A stretch of DNA of 64,000 bases from Candidatus Nitrosocosmicus franklandus (GCF_900696045.1 NZ_LR216287.1:2461854-2525853), one strand, 5' to 3'; numbered from the stretch's first letter, positions 48,983-58,808 are shown. The notes: generated by a model from the letters alone, not told the origin. Numbers and translations are program-made.

Positions 48983-49552
48983 ATGAATCTTTATACCGCC
49001 AGAATAATGATGATTGCTTCAATAGTCATTTATGGTTATTTTTCATTCTTTTCGATAATTCCTTCTCTAACATCTTTATATGTTGATGACAACAACTCCG
49101 AAGCTGATTTATTCTATGAAGGGTTTGCCCAAGTAGAGGATAACAATACAACCGAACCCATAATAGACAATACAACTTGGATTAGCGAAAGAGAAAACCT
49201 CAAAATCACAATGAACCTTGAACCAAAGATTCCCATCATAGATCAATGGACTCTAATCTCTTTTGAAATTAGAAATTTGACTTCGGACGACCTCCTCCTT
49301 GAGAATGGATTGTTGGTAAATGCTACCATTACTGATCATGACGGAAGATTATTCAAATTCCCACAGAAATCCGTTAAGGATGGTATGTTCAACTTAGAGT
49401 ATATCTTTCCGGACGATGGACAACATCGAATTATACTACAGTTTTATAAAAGTAATATCGCTTTCATAGTAGCTTCTTTTGATTTGACTGTACCTCATCC
49501 ACAACCCGCCACAGACTTTTGGTCTCAATTATTTCAACCCAAACCATACTAA
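48983..49552 (+). CDS. Secreted beta-sandwich protein next to plastocyanin gene
   Basis: 189 residues. Signal or anchor (MMIASIVIYGYFSFFSIIP) and a mature part with ITMNLEPKIPIIDQWTLISF, DGRLFKFPQ and FPDDGQHRIILQFYKSN, an Ig-like strand pattern of the FixH/YtkA sort. It follows the plastocyanin gene by 83 bases in the same direction. The oxidase/secreted pair at 18425-20812 has a similar two-gene design. Confidence 0.6.
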   Translation: MNLYTARIMMIASIVIYGYFSFFSIIPSLTSLYVDDNNSEADLFYEGFAQVEDNNTTEPIIDNTTWISERENLKITMNLEPKIPIIDQWTLISFEIRNLTSDDLLLENGLLVNATITDHDGRLFKFPQKSVKDGMFNLEYIFPDDGQHRIILQFYKSNIAFIVASFDLTVPHPQPATDFWSQLFQPKPY

Positions 49553-49800
49553 TGTATTATAATCATCATAGTCACATCCAAACACTTTAATAGTTACTTT
49601 TGCCGATATCATATTTGATCGACGATAACCCAATCAAATATGACCTTAGGGTGAGAAAATAATGTTTACTATTGAGAGAAACACATACTCTTTTGATATA
49701 TTTTCAAATTGTATGTGAAATACCTAATTCGACTCCAATCATCTTAGAACCTATTCCAAAATTCGATAGAAATATAGCTCCTTATCTGTCTTGGTAAACC

Positions 49801-50220
49801 GTGATCTGTGTCCAGACTAAGGAAGACAAAGCAAAACACACTCTTCCTACTATCAGAAGGATTCCCGATGAATTATGGGACGAGTTTAAGAAGATACTGC
49901 CTAAAGAAAAGCCTCCAAAAACTGTGGGTAGACCGATTATTCCATATAAACAAGTACTGGATGGGATCCTTTACGTTCTTAGAACGGGGTGCCAATGGAA
50001 GATGCTTCCAAAAGAATATGGTTCAGGTTCTACCTGTCACAGGAGATTTCAGGAGTGGAATAAACTGGATGTATTTAAAAATGCATGGATCAAACTATTG
50101 AAAGATTATGATGATAAAATTGGTCTCAACTGGACGTGGCAATCCATAGACAGTATATCCATAAAGTCATCTTTAGGGGGGCCAAGACTGGAAATAATCC
50201 CACAGACAGGAGCAAACTAG
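49801..50220 (+). CDS. IS5-like transposase, first frame (orfA)
   Basis: 139 residues from GTG. It has the IS5 N-terminal domain (IPDELWDEFKKILP, LRTGCQWKMLPKEYGSGSTCHRRFQEW) and the first catalytic Asp (QSIDSISIKSSLGG). After the G6 run at about 50174-50180 this frame goes on as an unrelated 10-residue tail to TAG. The continuation of the enzyme lies in the -1 frame. Confidence 0.8.
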   Translation: MICVQTKEDKAKHTLPTIRRIPDELWDEFKKILPKEKPPKTVGRPIIPYKQVLDGILYVLRTGCQWKMLPKEYGSGSTCHRRFQEWNKLDVFKNAWIKLLKDYDDKIGLNWTWQSIDSISIKSSLGGPRLEIIPQTGAN

Positions 50221-50690
50221 GCACAAAAAGACACATTTTGACAGAGAAGAAAGGTATTCCTCTATCGGTTGTAATTTCACCTGCTAGCACTCACGACATC
50301 AATCTGGTAACAGATGTAGTCGATAATACAGTAATAAAAAGACCAAAATCATTATCCAGATCGAGACGACGACGACGACGATTACAACATCTGTGTCTTG
50401 ATAAGGGATACAAATCTGCAGAGGAAGAACAGGAATTAATCAAACGAGGATATGTTCTGCACATTCCAATCAAGAAGAAAAAAGGGAAGAAAGGTGAAAT
50501 TGGCAAAGAAATATCAATGCCAAACCGTAAGAAATATTCTTCCAAGAGATGGGTTGTAGAGAGAACGAATTCATGGCATAACAGGTTTAGGAAACTCTTC
50601 ACACGATATGAAAAGAAGGATGAAAACTATCTTGGTCTAGCACAGTTCTCTTGTAGTATAATCATCTATAGAAAGTTAATTTTGGGATAG
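50136..50690 (+). CDS. IS5-like transposase, second frame (orfB)
   Basis: The enzyme part begins after the G run with AKTGNNPTDRSKLGTKRHIL, then holds LCLDKGYKSAEEEQEL (second Asp) and KRWVVERTNSWHNRFRKL (Glu with the Y/W-x-x-E-R-x-x-x-W signature). Most likely it is made as a fusion by -1 frameshifting. An unusual RSRRRRRRL stretch, written with repeated CGA codons, interrupts the loop before the second Asp. Confidence 0.8.
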   Translation: MAIHRQYIHKVIFRGAKTGNNPTDRSKLGTKRHILTEKKGIPLSVVISPASTHDINLVTDVVDNTVIKRPKSLSRSRRRRRRLQHLCLDKGYKSAEEEQELIKRGYVLHIPIKKKKGKKGEIGKEISMPNRKKYSSKRWVVERTNSWHNRFRKLFTRYEKKDENYLGLAQFSCSIIIYRKLILG

Positions 50691-50694
50691 GCTC

Positions 50695-51415
50695 TTATTA
50701 GTTCATCTGTGTCATGTATTTTTGTTTCAACTCTTAAGAATGTTTTGTATGGCTTGCAAGATTGCTTTACATAACATCAGGTGGTTCAAATTAGCTTATC
50801 AAAAACACTAATATTTTGAATTTTTAAATCAGCGCATTGATCACGCATTATATGGAATTATTATTTAATAAAACACTTTCTATTAGTATATGCCAAGTTA
50901 GTTAAATTAAACTCACTAGCAGCAAGTAATACATCAAATTTTGTCACCATTCATACGCTATGTTTCATCGTAGACAATAACAAAATGTCAGACTAATTAT
51001 TGTTACTAATGACTCGAGTTTGTATATCTAAAGTGATGCACAGTTTTTTCTTTTAGAAATCCTGTCATCTAGTTTTACTAGCCATTTTATGAAACATTTA
51101 AAAAATGATTGGTGGCTTGTTACATGATTTGTAAAACTTCAAATTTCGTTTCAATGTATCAAACTTTTTAATAAGAATATTCAACTATTTTATGATAAAA
51201 ACAGATTCAATCACCCCATAACAAAATAATAATTGGTACTGATATTTACCACATAACAATATATTTGATCGTAAAAGTAAATAAGAATGGATCAAAATAG
51301 ACACAGGCATATCAATTTTCTTTATTGTTGGATTTAGGTTAAACAGCTTTAAAGCCCAATTAACTACTTGTGGTAACCAATACTCCATATATTGATGGAA
51401 GATCGATATAGGTAA
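50695..51415. other. Intergenic, 0.72 kb
   Basis: AT-rich. The 67-codon minus-strand frame at 51185-51388 is not supported. No repeat seen. Confidence 0.35.
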
Positions 51416-51883
51416 ATGGCTATTAGGCGTATTCTAATACCTTGTAATAAATCGAAGTTGTCGACCAAGGCTTTGGAAAAAGCAATAGAATTGTCATCTT
51501 CTAATCAAACAGAAATCTTTATACTTTATGTAATTAATGAAATACCACTATCAATTCATTATTCGAATATAGAGTCGAAAAACAATGAGATCCTCATTTC
51601 TCCTATAGTGGACAAATCCCATGAGGAGATAAAGAACGAACTGACTGAAATACCTGGGGATTTGAAAGAAAAATATACCAGAGACAATATTACTATTACC
51701 ACGGAAATTAAAATAGGTGCTCCAGTGGAAGAAATAGCCCGGTAGGCTAAAGTAAATAATATCGATCTAATTGTTATAGGCAGTATCGGACATAAGGGAA
51801 TTTCAGACACTTTTAGAAGATTGGAAAATGTATCAAAAAATGTGTCAGAAGAAGTCGATTGTGTAGAATTGATAATAAAATGA
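51416..51883 (+). pseudogene. Universal stress protein interrupted by one in-frame TAG
   Basis: ATG 51416 (MAIRRILIPCNKSKLSTKAL) to TGA 51881-51883, 155 codons in a single frame apart from a TAG at 51743-51745. The part after it (AKVNNIDLIVIGSIGHKGIS and on to VDCVELIIK) is a normal Usp C-terminus with the nucleotide-loop region. All other positions look intact. Either a fresh nonsense mutation or readthrough; no pyrrolysine genes are in the window. Confidence 0.8.
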
Positions 51884-52231
51884 ATTTATGAGCATGTATA
51901 CTTATTCATGTAATTGGAACATGTTTTGGTATTAGACGCTCGAATCAATTAACCGCGTTTTATCGGATTTATAATTAAAACAAAATTATTTAGATATAAC
52001 TGAGGCTCTAAACTTTTTTGAATAGAATGTTGCTGGTGTTTCTAAACACAATAGAGAGCAGTCAACAAGGTTTATGGATCTGATAAAGGAGGCAAGGCTT
52101 GGAGTCCTATTTGCTCCGTTCGATATTATGAAATTAAAAGCCTAGTTATTACCAAAAACTTTGGAATTTACCAAATATCAACTTCCTCATGAATAGTAAG
52201 TGGGCAAGTTGGTATACACCATACATGAATC
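51884..52231. other. Intergenic, 0.35 kb
   Basis: AT-rich; nothing recognised. Confidence 0.35.
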
Positions 52232-52450
52232 TTATTTTTTAATAAATCCTAGGCTTATCCTTGGTGTAATTTCTTTTAGACAAATAGCAAAACCTACGTG
52301 ACCGCAATCATCAGTATTACAGACAATGCGATATGGCATACCTTCCCTATACGATACGATGACATATTTATTATCAAAATAGTCTTTGAAAGTTATCAAA
52401 GTATTCCCAGAATCAGTCTCTTTTGACATTAACCTTTTCATAGACTCCAC
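52232..52450 (-). CDS. Small hypothetical protein
   Basis: 72 residues with an ordered look: ITFKDYFDNKYVIVSYREG, then YRIVCNTDDCGHVGFAICLK with three Cys. Soluble. No family is recognised. It lies alone, 170 bases from the antiporter gene in the same direction. Confidence 0.5.
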   Translation of the reverse strand: MESMKRLMSKETDSGNTLITFKDYFDNKYVIVSYREGMPYRIVCNTDDCGHVGFAICLKEITPRISLGFIKK

Positions 52451-52619
52451 AGTACCTAACGCAGACTAGATAATATTGTATTCTTTTCAGTTATTATGGA
52501 CTTGGTTGATATCGTTTTGTCTACCCTTGTCCGGATATATAATCAAAAAAAGGATTAGATATCAATATCGAATCTAGTTATCTTTCATCGATAGATTCCT
52601 TTTGAAAAGGTATTTTATC

Positions 52620-53882
52620 TCATAAAGATGTATTTGAACCATCATCTACATCTGTTGATTTTTTTTCTTGTTTATGTTGTAGTTTTTCATTCATTTTGTC
52701 ATGTTGTTTTGCAAATCTTTCTGTAAACTTCCAGCCTAATTTAATAACGTAAGGAGCAATGAATGTTGTTATAATTGTCATCGTACCAATCATTGGTAGA
52801 ATAATAGGATTTGCCGCTCCGACATCAATTCCTCCTTTTGCTACTACTAGTGCTATTTCACCACCAGATGATGAACATCCCAATGCAGCTCTTGTCGAAG
52901 TGAGGTTACTTAATTTTTGGAGTCTGGCTGCAAGGTAAACAGTCATGAATTTTGCACCAATTGAAACTCCTATCAATATCAATGCAGGGACTATAAACTG
53001 GGGAATCAGTGAAAAGTCCATGAGCGCACCAACCGATACAAAGAACAATGCTGCAAAAATGTCTTTTACTGGATTAGCCAAAACACTTGTTACAGCATGA
53101 GATCTAGACTCTGCAACAAGAACACCTGCAAAAAATGCACCTGCAGCAACAGATATTCCCAGTTGAAATGATACAAAGGCCAATGTAAAAGCCAGTCCTA
53201 CAGCTGCAACTATTAGAACGTCGTGTTGGTTGGTTCTTGCAACTATGTCAATTAGTTTGGGAATAATTTTGGAGCCTACTACTAGCACTCCTGCAATAAA
53301 ACCTATGGTTATTCCAACAGATATTATGATTTCGTTAAGAGAGAATTCTCCACTCGCACCTGTGGATTGAAATATGGCCAATAGTGAGATTATGAGGATA
53401 TCTTCGATTATTGTTGTACCCAGGATCAATGTAGCTGATTCGTCTTTCATCATTTTGAGTTCTCCAAGAACTCTCATTATGATAACAGTGCTAGTTACTG
53501 ATATAGCAAGAGCAACAAAAAGACTATCGTAAAATCCTAATCCTAATGATTGTGCAACTATAAAACCTATGGCTAAAGTACCAAAGGCTTCGCTTGAAGC
53601 TATTACAATTGCCTTTCTTCCAACTTCTTTTAATTTTTGAATAGGAAATTCCATTCCAACAGTAAAAAGTAAGAGGATTACTCCCATCTCTGCGAATAAG
53701 TTGAGTACTTCTAGGTTATGGATAAGACTAAACGGCGGAGTATGAGGCCCTATTATTATGCCTGCAACGATGAATCCTATAACCATAGGTTGCTTTAGCT
53801 TGTAAAAAGCCAAAGTCATTGCAGAGGCAACAATCATTATAACTGCAAAATCTTGTAATATCTGTCCAATTTGAGATTCCAC
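52620..53882 (-). CDS. CPA2-family cation:proton antiporter (KefB/NapA-like)
   Basis: 420 residues with about 12-13 hydrophobic segments. N-terminal QPMVIGFIVAGIIIGPHTPP, LLLFTVGMEFP and a GISVAAGAFFAGVLVAESRS block are the family's marks, with later FFVSVGALMDFSL. The regulatory TrkA-N/C domains of Kef proteins are absent; the tail is short and charged. It exchanges sodium or potassium for protons. Confidence 0.9.
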   Translation of the reverse strand: MESQIGQILQDFAVIMIVASAMTLAFYKLKQPMVIGFIVAGIIIGPHTPPFSLIHNLEVLNLFAEMGVILLLFTVGMEFPIQKLKEVGRKAIVIASSEAFGTLAIGFIVAQSLGLGFYDSLFVALAISVTSTVIIMRVLGELKMMKDESATLILGTTIIEDILIISLLAIFQSTGASGEFSLNEIIISVGITIGFIAGVLVVGSKIIPKLIDIVARTNQHDVLIVAAVGLAFTLAFVSFQLGISVAAGAFFAGVLVAESRSHAVTSVLANPVKDIFAALFFVSVGALMDFSLIPQFIVPALILIGVSIGAKFMTVYLAARLQKLSNLTSTRAALGCSSSGGEIALVVAKGGIDVGAANPIILPMIGTMTIITTFIAPYVIKLGWKFTERFAKQHDKMNEKLQHKQEKKSTDVDDGSNTSL

Positions 53883-54756
53883 AATTAGAGTAGCATACTT
53901 AACGTTATTTATAGAATTTCAGAGGATGGATCATGAATTGTAGTTCCGACCGACGTTATAAGACTGAAACTTGCAACAATAGTTAAGAGATCGATGACCA
54001 ATGCTAGGAAATATTCGAATTGGAGTTGCAAGTATAGTCAAAACTGGAAATAACCATTACATAAAAGGCATCGTATTTTAACTCTAATTTGTAATATGTA
54101 TGTTACAAGAAACAGCGTGTAGGATTTGGTCGGAATTCCCAAAAAACCTAATTGTTACAAAATCCAATAATCTAATTCTGCTAAAATTGATCAGTTGTTA
54201 GGAACCAGTCGATGACTCATAAGAATTATTACATTCCAAGATATAGTAACAATCAGATTTTAATCTTGCAAACTAAACTTCATGTCACAATCATCATTGT
54301 TTTTATTGGGGTTACATTCTATGCATCATTTAAGAATAAATTTCTTAATTTATGTGGATAAGCTCCAGTCTTCATTTTGAATCTGTTCTGGCCAATCATG
54401 AGCCGGATGGATTATGAATTCGTTAATGGAACAAGAGTGATAAAATCATTCATACATGTCCTATGGCATTTATATAACAACAGAGACGATTGAGTTTGAA
54501 TGAATTACAAGCATTCATACAACAACAATAAGAAGAAAGTACATCCCCACTAATAGGATACATTGATTTAAAATTAGGTTTTGTAAGTTAATTCATTTAT
54601 GGTTGTTAAATATCAATACTATGAGACATTTCTTAAATTAATTACCAATTAACTCAAGATATTAGAAAATAAACAACCAATTGTCTATAGTTTAATCCAT
54701 CACAACTACCTAATTTTTTATGATAAACTTAAAACAAAGGATTGCAAAATCACTGT
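53883..54756. other. Intergenic, 0.87 kb
   Basis: AT-rich; no supported gene. A-rich/T-rich tracts and TATA-like elements near 54715-54730 precede the next start. Confidence 0.35.
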
Positions 54757-55134
54757 ATGAATAATACAACTAAACCTGAGGGAGTGTTAGACTCAATCGT
54801 TGAAGGTATTAACAATGGAAACCTTGATGCACTTATGACTCTTTATGAACCCGATGCATGTTTTGCAAGTCAACCAGGAGAGCTTGCAAAAGGGCTAGAT
54901 GGAGTACGACAAAGTCTACGCAATTTCATCGACCTTAAGGGAAAACTTGATTTAAAGGTAAAGAGGGTGCTTCAAACAAGCGATCTTGCCTTAGTAACAA
55001 CTGATTGGTCGTTTAGCGGAACTGGACCAGATGGCAATCCTGTCAGTATAAGTTCCAAATCTGCAGATGTACTTCGCAAACAAGCTGATGGGACTTGGCG
55101 GTTTGTAATAGACAACCCTTGGGGAACAGACTAA
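54757..55134 (+). CDS. SnoaL/DUF4440-like (NTF2 fold) protein
   Basis: 125 residues from ATG at 54757 (a TTG at 54742 is weaker). VLDSIVEGINNGNLDALMTL, YEPDACFASQPG, LKVKRVLQTSDLALVTTDW and GTWRFVIDNPWG are the segments of SnoaL-like or DUF4440 cone-shaped proteins of the ketosteroid isomerase kind. Catalytic role unknown. Local GC looks higher than in the flanks, as in the 25619 gene. Confidence 0.8.
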   Translation: MNNTTKPEGVLDSIVEGINNGNLDALMTLYEPDACFASQPGELAKGLDGVRQSLRNFIDLKGKLDLKVKRVLQTSDLALVTTDWSFSGTGPDGNPVSISSKSADVLRKQADGTWRFVIDNPWGTD

Positions 55135-56193
55135 TATCAGAATAATACTAGGAAGAGAAAAGTCATGAAATTCATCTGAAGAGAGAGTGAAGACAATTGG
55201 CTGTAAGAGAGATAATAAGATGGACCTTTCTAACTTCCTATTAATATTACCTCCTCTAAAATTAATTGTTCCTAACTGCATGGGTTAGATTCACTTCAAT
55301 GATGCTCTAATACTTTGGTTACTAACGGCTCTATGACATTAAAATAATTAACAACTCTCAAACATAGTCATTTATAATTTGAGTCGTATGGATTTGAGTG
55401 TTTGTTGATCTTTTCATGAATACCACAAATTATCCAATGACAATACTAATACATTCAAAGTCTTTTATAGAATTCGATATTCGGTTGACTTGAAATACTA
55501 CCTGATGGTCATTGTTTTCAGCTTAAGTGACGAGTATAAAATTTTGGAGATATCATCTTATTAGACAAATGTCAATAGTTACAATAGTTTTCGCTAGGTC
55601 AATCTCAAAATAGTTGGATTACCTCTGAATCCTTGTTAATCTTCATATCACTCTATTTTACACTAAACTTTTGCAATCGTTTTGATTGATTAATATTAAT
55701 TTTATTCTACTTATTCTCTGACAGATACATTTCTCATTTTTGAAATTATTTTCCTACGAGTTAAGGCAATTATAATTGTTTTTTCTTTAGGGAACACATA
55801 TCAATGAACATTTATCGACTTAAGCTAACTGAGGCTCAAGTTGTGTCTATGAATTGATCCTGCACGTATTAAAATCGTTATTATGCCTTTAAGAATTTCC
55901 ATCTAATCTCTCGAAGTTAATTATCAAAATAAAGGAATCATGGGAAGAATTTAATCTGCAGAATTCACAATTATTGATGGAAAGAACTTAATTTGCAAGA
56001 GATACACAGATATTGTCAACGACCTAATGTATCACCTTCTAACCTCTGTGAAGATGACCTTAAATTTCCCAGTAGGTATTAATACGGTCATTCATTGTCC
56101 TTTCGAATTAATCAAGTATAAAAAATAAAAATACTATTCAGACCTGCATAGATGTAAACTTAAATATTAATTACACATGACTTTAATTGACAA
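55135..56193. other. Intergenic, 1.06 kb
   Basis: AT-rich; frames on the minus strand near 54991-55281 are shadow or chance. Nothing else recognised. Confidence 0.4.
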
Positions 56194-57168
56194 TTGAACA
56201 ATTCATCGTATTTTTCTCACATTTTGGTTCCACATGACGGAACAGAAATTTCAGATATTGCGTTAGATGAAGCTATTAGATTTGCAAAGATATTTAATTC
56301 AAAGTTAACTTTATTATTCGTAGTAGAGGAGCAAATTGTGCCCCCCAGTTTAATTCTCTCTTTCATAAAGAGCGGTTCAGAGATAGAACAGTCAAAGAAA
56401 AACATAATAAGCCTTCTTAAAACAGGAGCTGAAGTACTTCTGAAAGATAGATCAAAAAAGCTGACTGCAGCAAACATCCCTTTCGATTTACAAATTGGAA
56501 TAGGTTCTCCGAGTAAGGAAATACTACGTTATGTTGAAGAGAAGAATGTAGACATAATCATCATGGGAAGAAAACAAATTTCCGGACTCGGTTCTATGAT
56601 GGCTCTTGGTAGTGTAGCAAGGAGAGTATCGGAATTGTCCAAAGTACCTACAATGCTGGTACATCATAATGCTACTAAAGAAGATAAACGCCCATATTCT
56701 AACATCTTGGTACCATATGATGGCTCTGAATTTTCAGATAGAGCGACAGAATGTGCTGTAAAGATAGCCGAAACTTGTAATTCAACTATTTTGTTATTCA
56801 ATACAGTAGATGAAATATTGCTCCCGCCTACAATGCAGACGTTGAAATTCAAATCCGAAATCACAGATGAGATGGTCTCAAAAGAAGTATATCTAAAAGA
56901 ACTGCATCAAAAGCTTAAAAATGAAATGCTCGCAACCCTAGAAACCGTGCGAGCCAAATACAAAAATAAACAGAATATAGTCATAGATATAGAGGTAAAT
57001 ATAGGGTATCCGCCCGAAAGCATTATTAGGAAAATAGCAGAAGGCAAGCATAAGTTAGTAATAATGGGCACAGTAGGCCTGAGAGGAATATCGAAGCTTC
57101 ATGCATTAGGTAGTGTAGCTAGAAAAGTCTCTGAAAATTCGTCATGCAATATATTGCTCGTACATTGA
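56194..57168 (+). CDS. Tandem universal stress protein (two Usp domains)
   Basis: 324 residues starting at TTG, as no ATG is available in front of the first strand (YFSHILVPHDGTEISDIALD). Domain 1 ends with IIMGRKQISG and ALGSVARRVSELSKVPTMLVHH. Domain 2 begins YSNILVPYDGSEFSDRATEC near residue 168 and ends VIMGTVGLRG, ALGSVARKVSE, NILLVH. Both carry the G-x2-G-type loop, so nucleotide binding is possible. Double-Usp proteins are usual in archaea. It lies 0.9 kb before IS copy 4. Confidence 0.9.
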   Translation: MNNSSYFSHILVPHDGTEISDIALDEAIRFAKIFNSKLTLLFVVEEQIVPPSLILSFIKSGSEIEQSKKNIISLLKTGAEVLLKDRSKKLTAANIPFDLQIGIGSPSKEILRYVEEKNVDIIIMGRKQISGLGSMMALGSVARRVSELSKVPTMLVHHNATKEDKRPYSNILVPYDGSEFSDRATECAVKIAETCNSTILLFNTVDEILLPPTMQTLKFKSEITDEMVSKEVYLKELHQKLKNEMLATLETVRAKYKNKQNIVIDIEVNIGYPPESIIRKIAEGKHKLVIMGTVGLRGISKLHALGSVARKVSENSSCNILLVH

Positions 57169-57686
57169 TTGCATTTTGACAGCGATTAATTCAAATGATA
57201 TACACAAAAAGGATAAAAATAAAAGGATTTAATCATCTTGTCGAATTCCTCCACTGATTTAAAGTAAGATATAACATATAATGAATTTGTTGATCATTGA
57301 ATGGTGAAAGCAATGGTTAAGATTATGTGAACCGTACTTTTCTTATAGGTTATTAAGAATTTAATCTAAACAATCTAATAATTCGCCATCAAATATACAT
57401 ACTTGCCATCGATTTCGAAATTAATGAAACGTTACGTTCTCTTATTTAGAATGCAATTGCAGAAAAACGAGCAAAAGGTGATTATGAGCTTAGTTGGAAC
57501 AACGATCTTATAATAGGTATTACATAATCCATTCCTATACTTGACGACGGATTACTATGGTCGGTGGTAATTGTATCTCCTTAGTCAATTTGGTCTTTTT
57601 AGTAAATATTGTAACTTTAAGAGATTATAAGTTATCTCCAATAATATGGACGTCATGAAAAGAATCATCAATTAGGTTTTAGATTA
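57169..57686. other. Intergenic, 0.5 kb
   Basis: AT-rich; no gene or repeat. Confidence 0.35.
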
Positions 57687-57863
57687 ATGAAACCGAGTGT
57701 TAATCTTATTGGGATAAAATCACAAGTGTCGTCTTATATTGAATCTAATTCCTTCAAACAGATTAATTTCCAATATTCTTGTATTGGATATCCATTAAGG
57801 AATGCCTCTATTGTAGAAGATGATCATTACAAGTACGAGACTATAATGCCGGATAAGTTATAA
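57687..57863 (+). CDS. Possible small protein, 58 residues
   Basis: ATG 57687 to TAA 57861. Ordered-looking (MKPSVNLIGIKSQVSSYIES, later IGYPLRNASIV, then charged). No family, no clear promoter and no neighbour in the same operon; may be chance. Confidence 0.25.
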   Translation: MKPSVNLIGIKSQVSSYIESNSFKQINFQYSCIGYPLRNASIVEDDHYKYETIMPDKL

Positions 57864-58066
57864 ACGAATTTCATTTTAGCAATTTGAGTTGATCAAGTTC
57901 AAAGGAGGACAATATCATAAGATTATCGGAGATTGTAAAAACAAATTTTTTGAGTCAGATATCTTGGAACAACCAGTCTAGAAGGACATAAGGAGACTAG
58001 AAAAGGTGATTATGAACACGATTTCTATATAGTTTAGTTTCTTGATTATATACCAAATCTCTAAGG

Positions 58067-58740
58067 GGCTCTGTTCATTTAACGATAAACCTATAGCTTG
58101 AAAGCATTCCATTTCTTTTATGCTTGCTAGAAACAGAACGCCTTCAAAGTATGTATATTATGGGTTGCATTTGTACTTTTCAGGCCTATCTTTAAGAAAA
58201 GCCTCGGAAAGATTATCTCAGATATACAAGAGAAATCACGTTTCCATTTGGAATTGGATTCAAAAGTACAAGCCTCAAAAGCTGAAGTCAACTAGAAGAA
58301 GAGTTCTAGAGTATATAATAGATGAGACCATGTTGAAGGTGGGATCAGAGTTTGTCTGGCTCTGGGTTGCAACTGAACCCGACAGAAAACAGGCAAATTC
58401 TCGCACTGTCTATCTCTAAAGAAAGAAACATGTTTGTAGCTGAAAGATTCATTTCAGATTTAGTCAAGATTCATGGAATTCATCCAGTTTCGACTGATGA
58501 TGGAGGTACTTGGTATCCCATGGCTTGTCAGTTTCTCAAACTCGATCATCACATTCATTCCTCTCTGGAGAAAAGTCTGATTGAAAGAAAGATGCAATAC
58601 ATAAAGGATAGAACCGAAAGTTTCGATGACTACTTTCCTTGTAGAATAAAGAATTACAAGTTAAAGCATGTACGGAATTGGCTGCGGCTCTTTGTAGACT
58701 ATCATAACAATGAAATAAAACATATTAAGTGAACAGAGCC
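58067..58740 (+). mobile_element. IS6-family insertion sequence, copy 4 (defective, 674 bp)
   Basis: Terminal repeats as in the other copies. Left flank CTCTAAGG and right flank AGCAACAT, so no duplication of its own. The left flank matches copy 1's right flank (CTCCAAGG) in 7 of 8 bases; the right flank is the reverse complement of copy 2's right flank. It has the 4-base and 3-base insertions of copies 1 and 2 but not their 1-base deletion, hence 674 bp. Confidence 0.92.
58120..58732 (+). pseudogene. IS6-family transposase, one frameshift (copy 4)
   Basis: The first frame (58120-58419) runs 99 residues and includes the HTH and the first catalytic Asp (YIIDETMLKVGS), then breaks at a 4-base insertion where the intact enzyme has EPANRQILAL. 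The second frame (from about 58352) carries VSTDDGG and ERKMQYIKDRTE. The break would need a +1 shift to be read through. It is the least damaged of the three defective copies. Confidence 0.88.
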
Positions 58741-58808
58741 AGCAACATACTTTATAGTATTTTTATAGTATTCCAATTCCCGTTTGACTAGCTGCTTTGT
58801 GGCTATCA

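Larger units (their letters stand above)
49747..50694 (+). mobile_element. IS5-family-like insertion sequence (about 948 bp)
   Basis: Imperfect terminal repeats: left GAACCTATTCCAAAATT (49747-49763), right end (reverse complement) GAGCCTATCCCAAAATT, 15 of 17 matching. TTA is found on both sides (49744-49746 and 50695-50697), a 3-base target duplication. Inside are two overlapping transposase frames joined by a G run. Features fit the IS427-like group of IS5. Confidence 0.85.
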
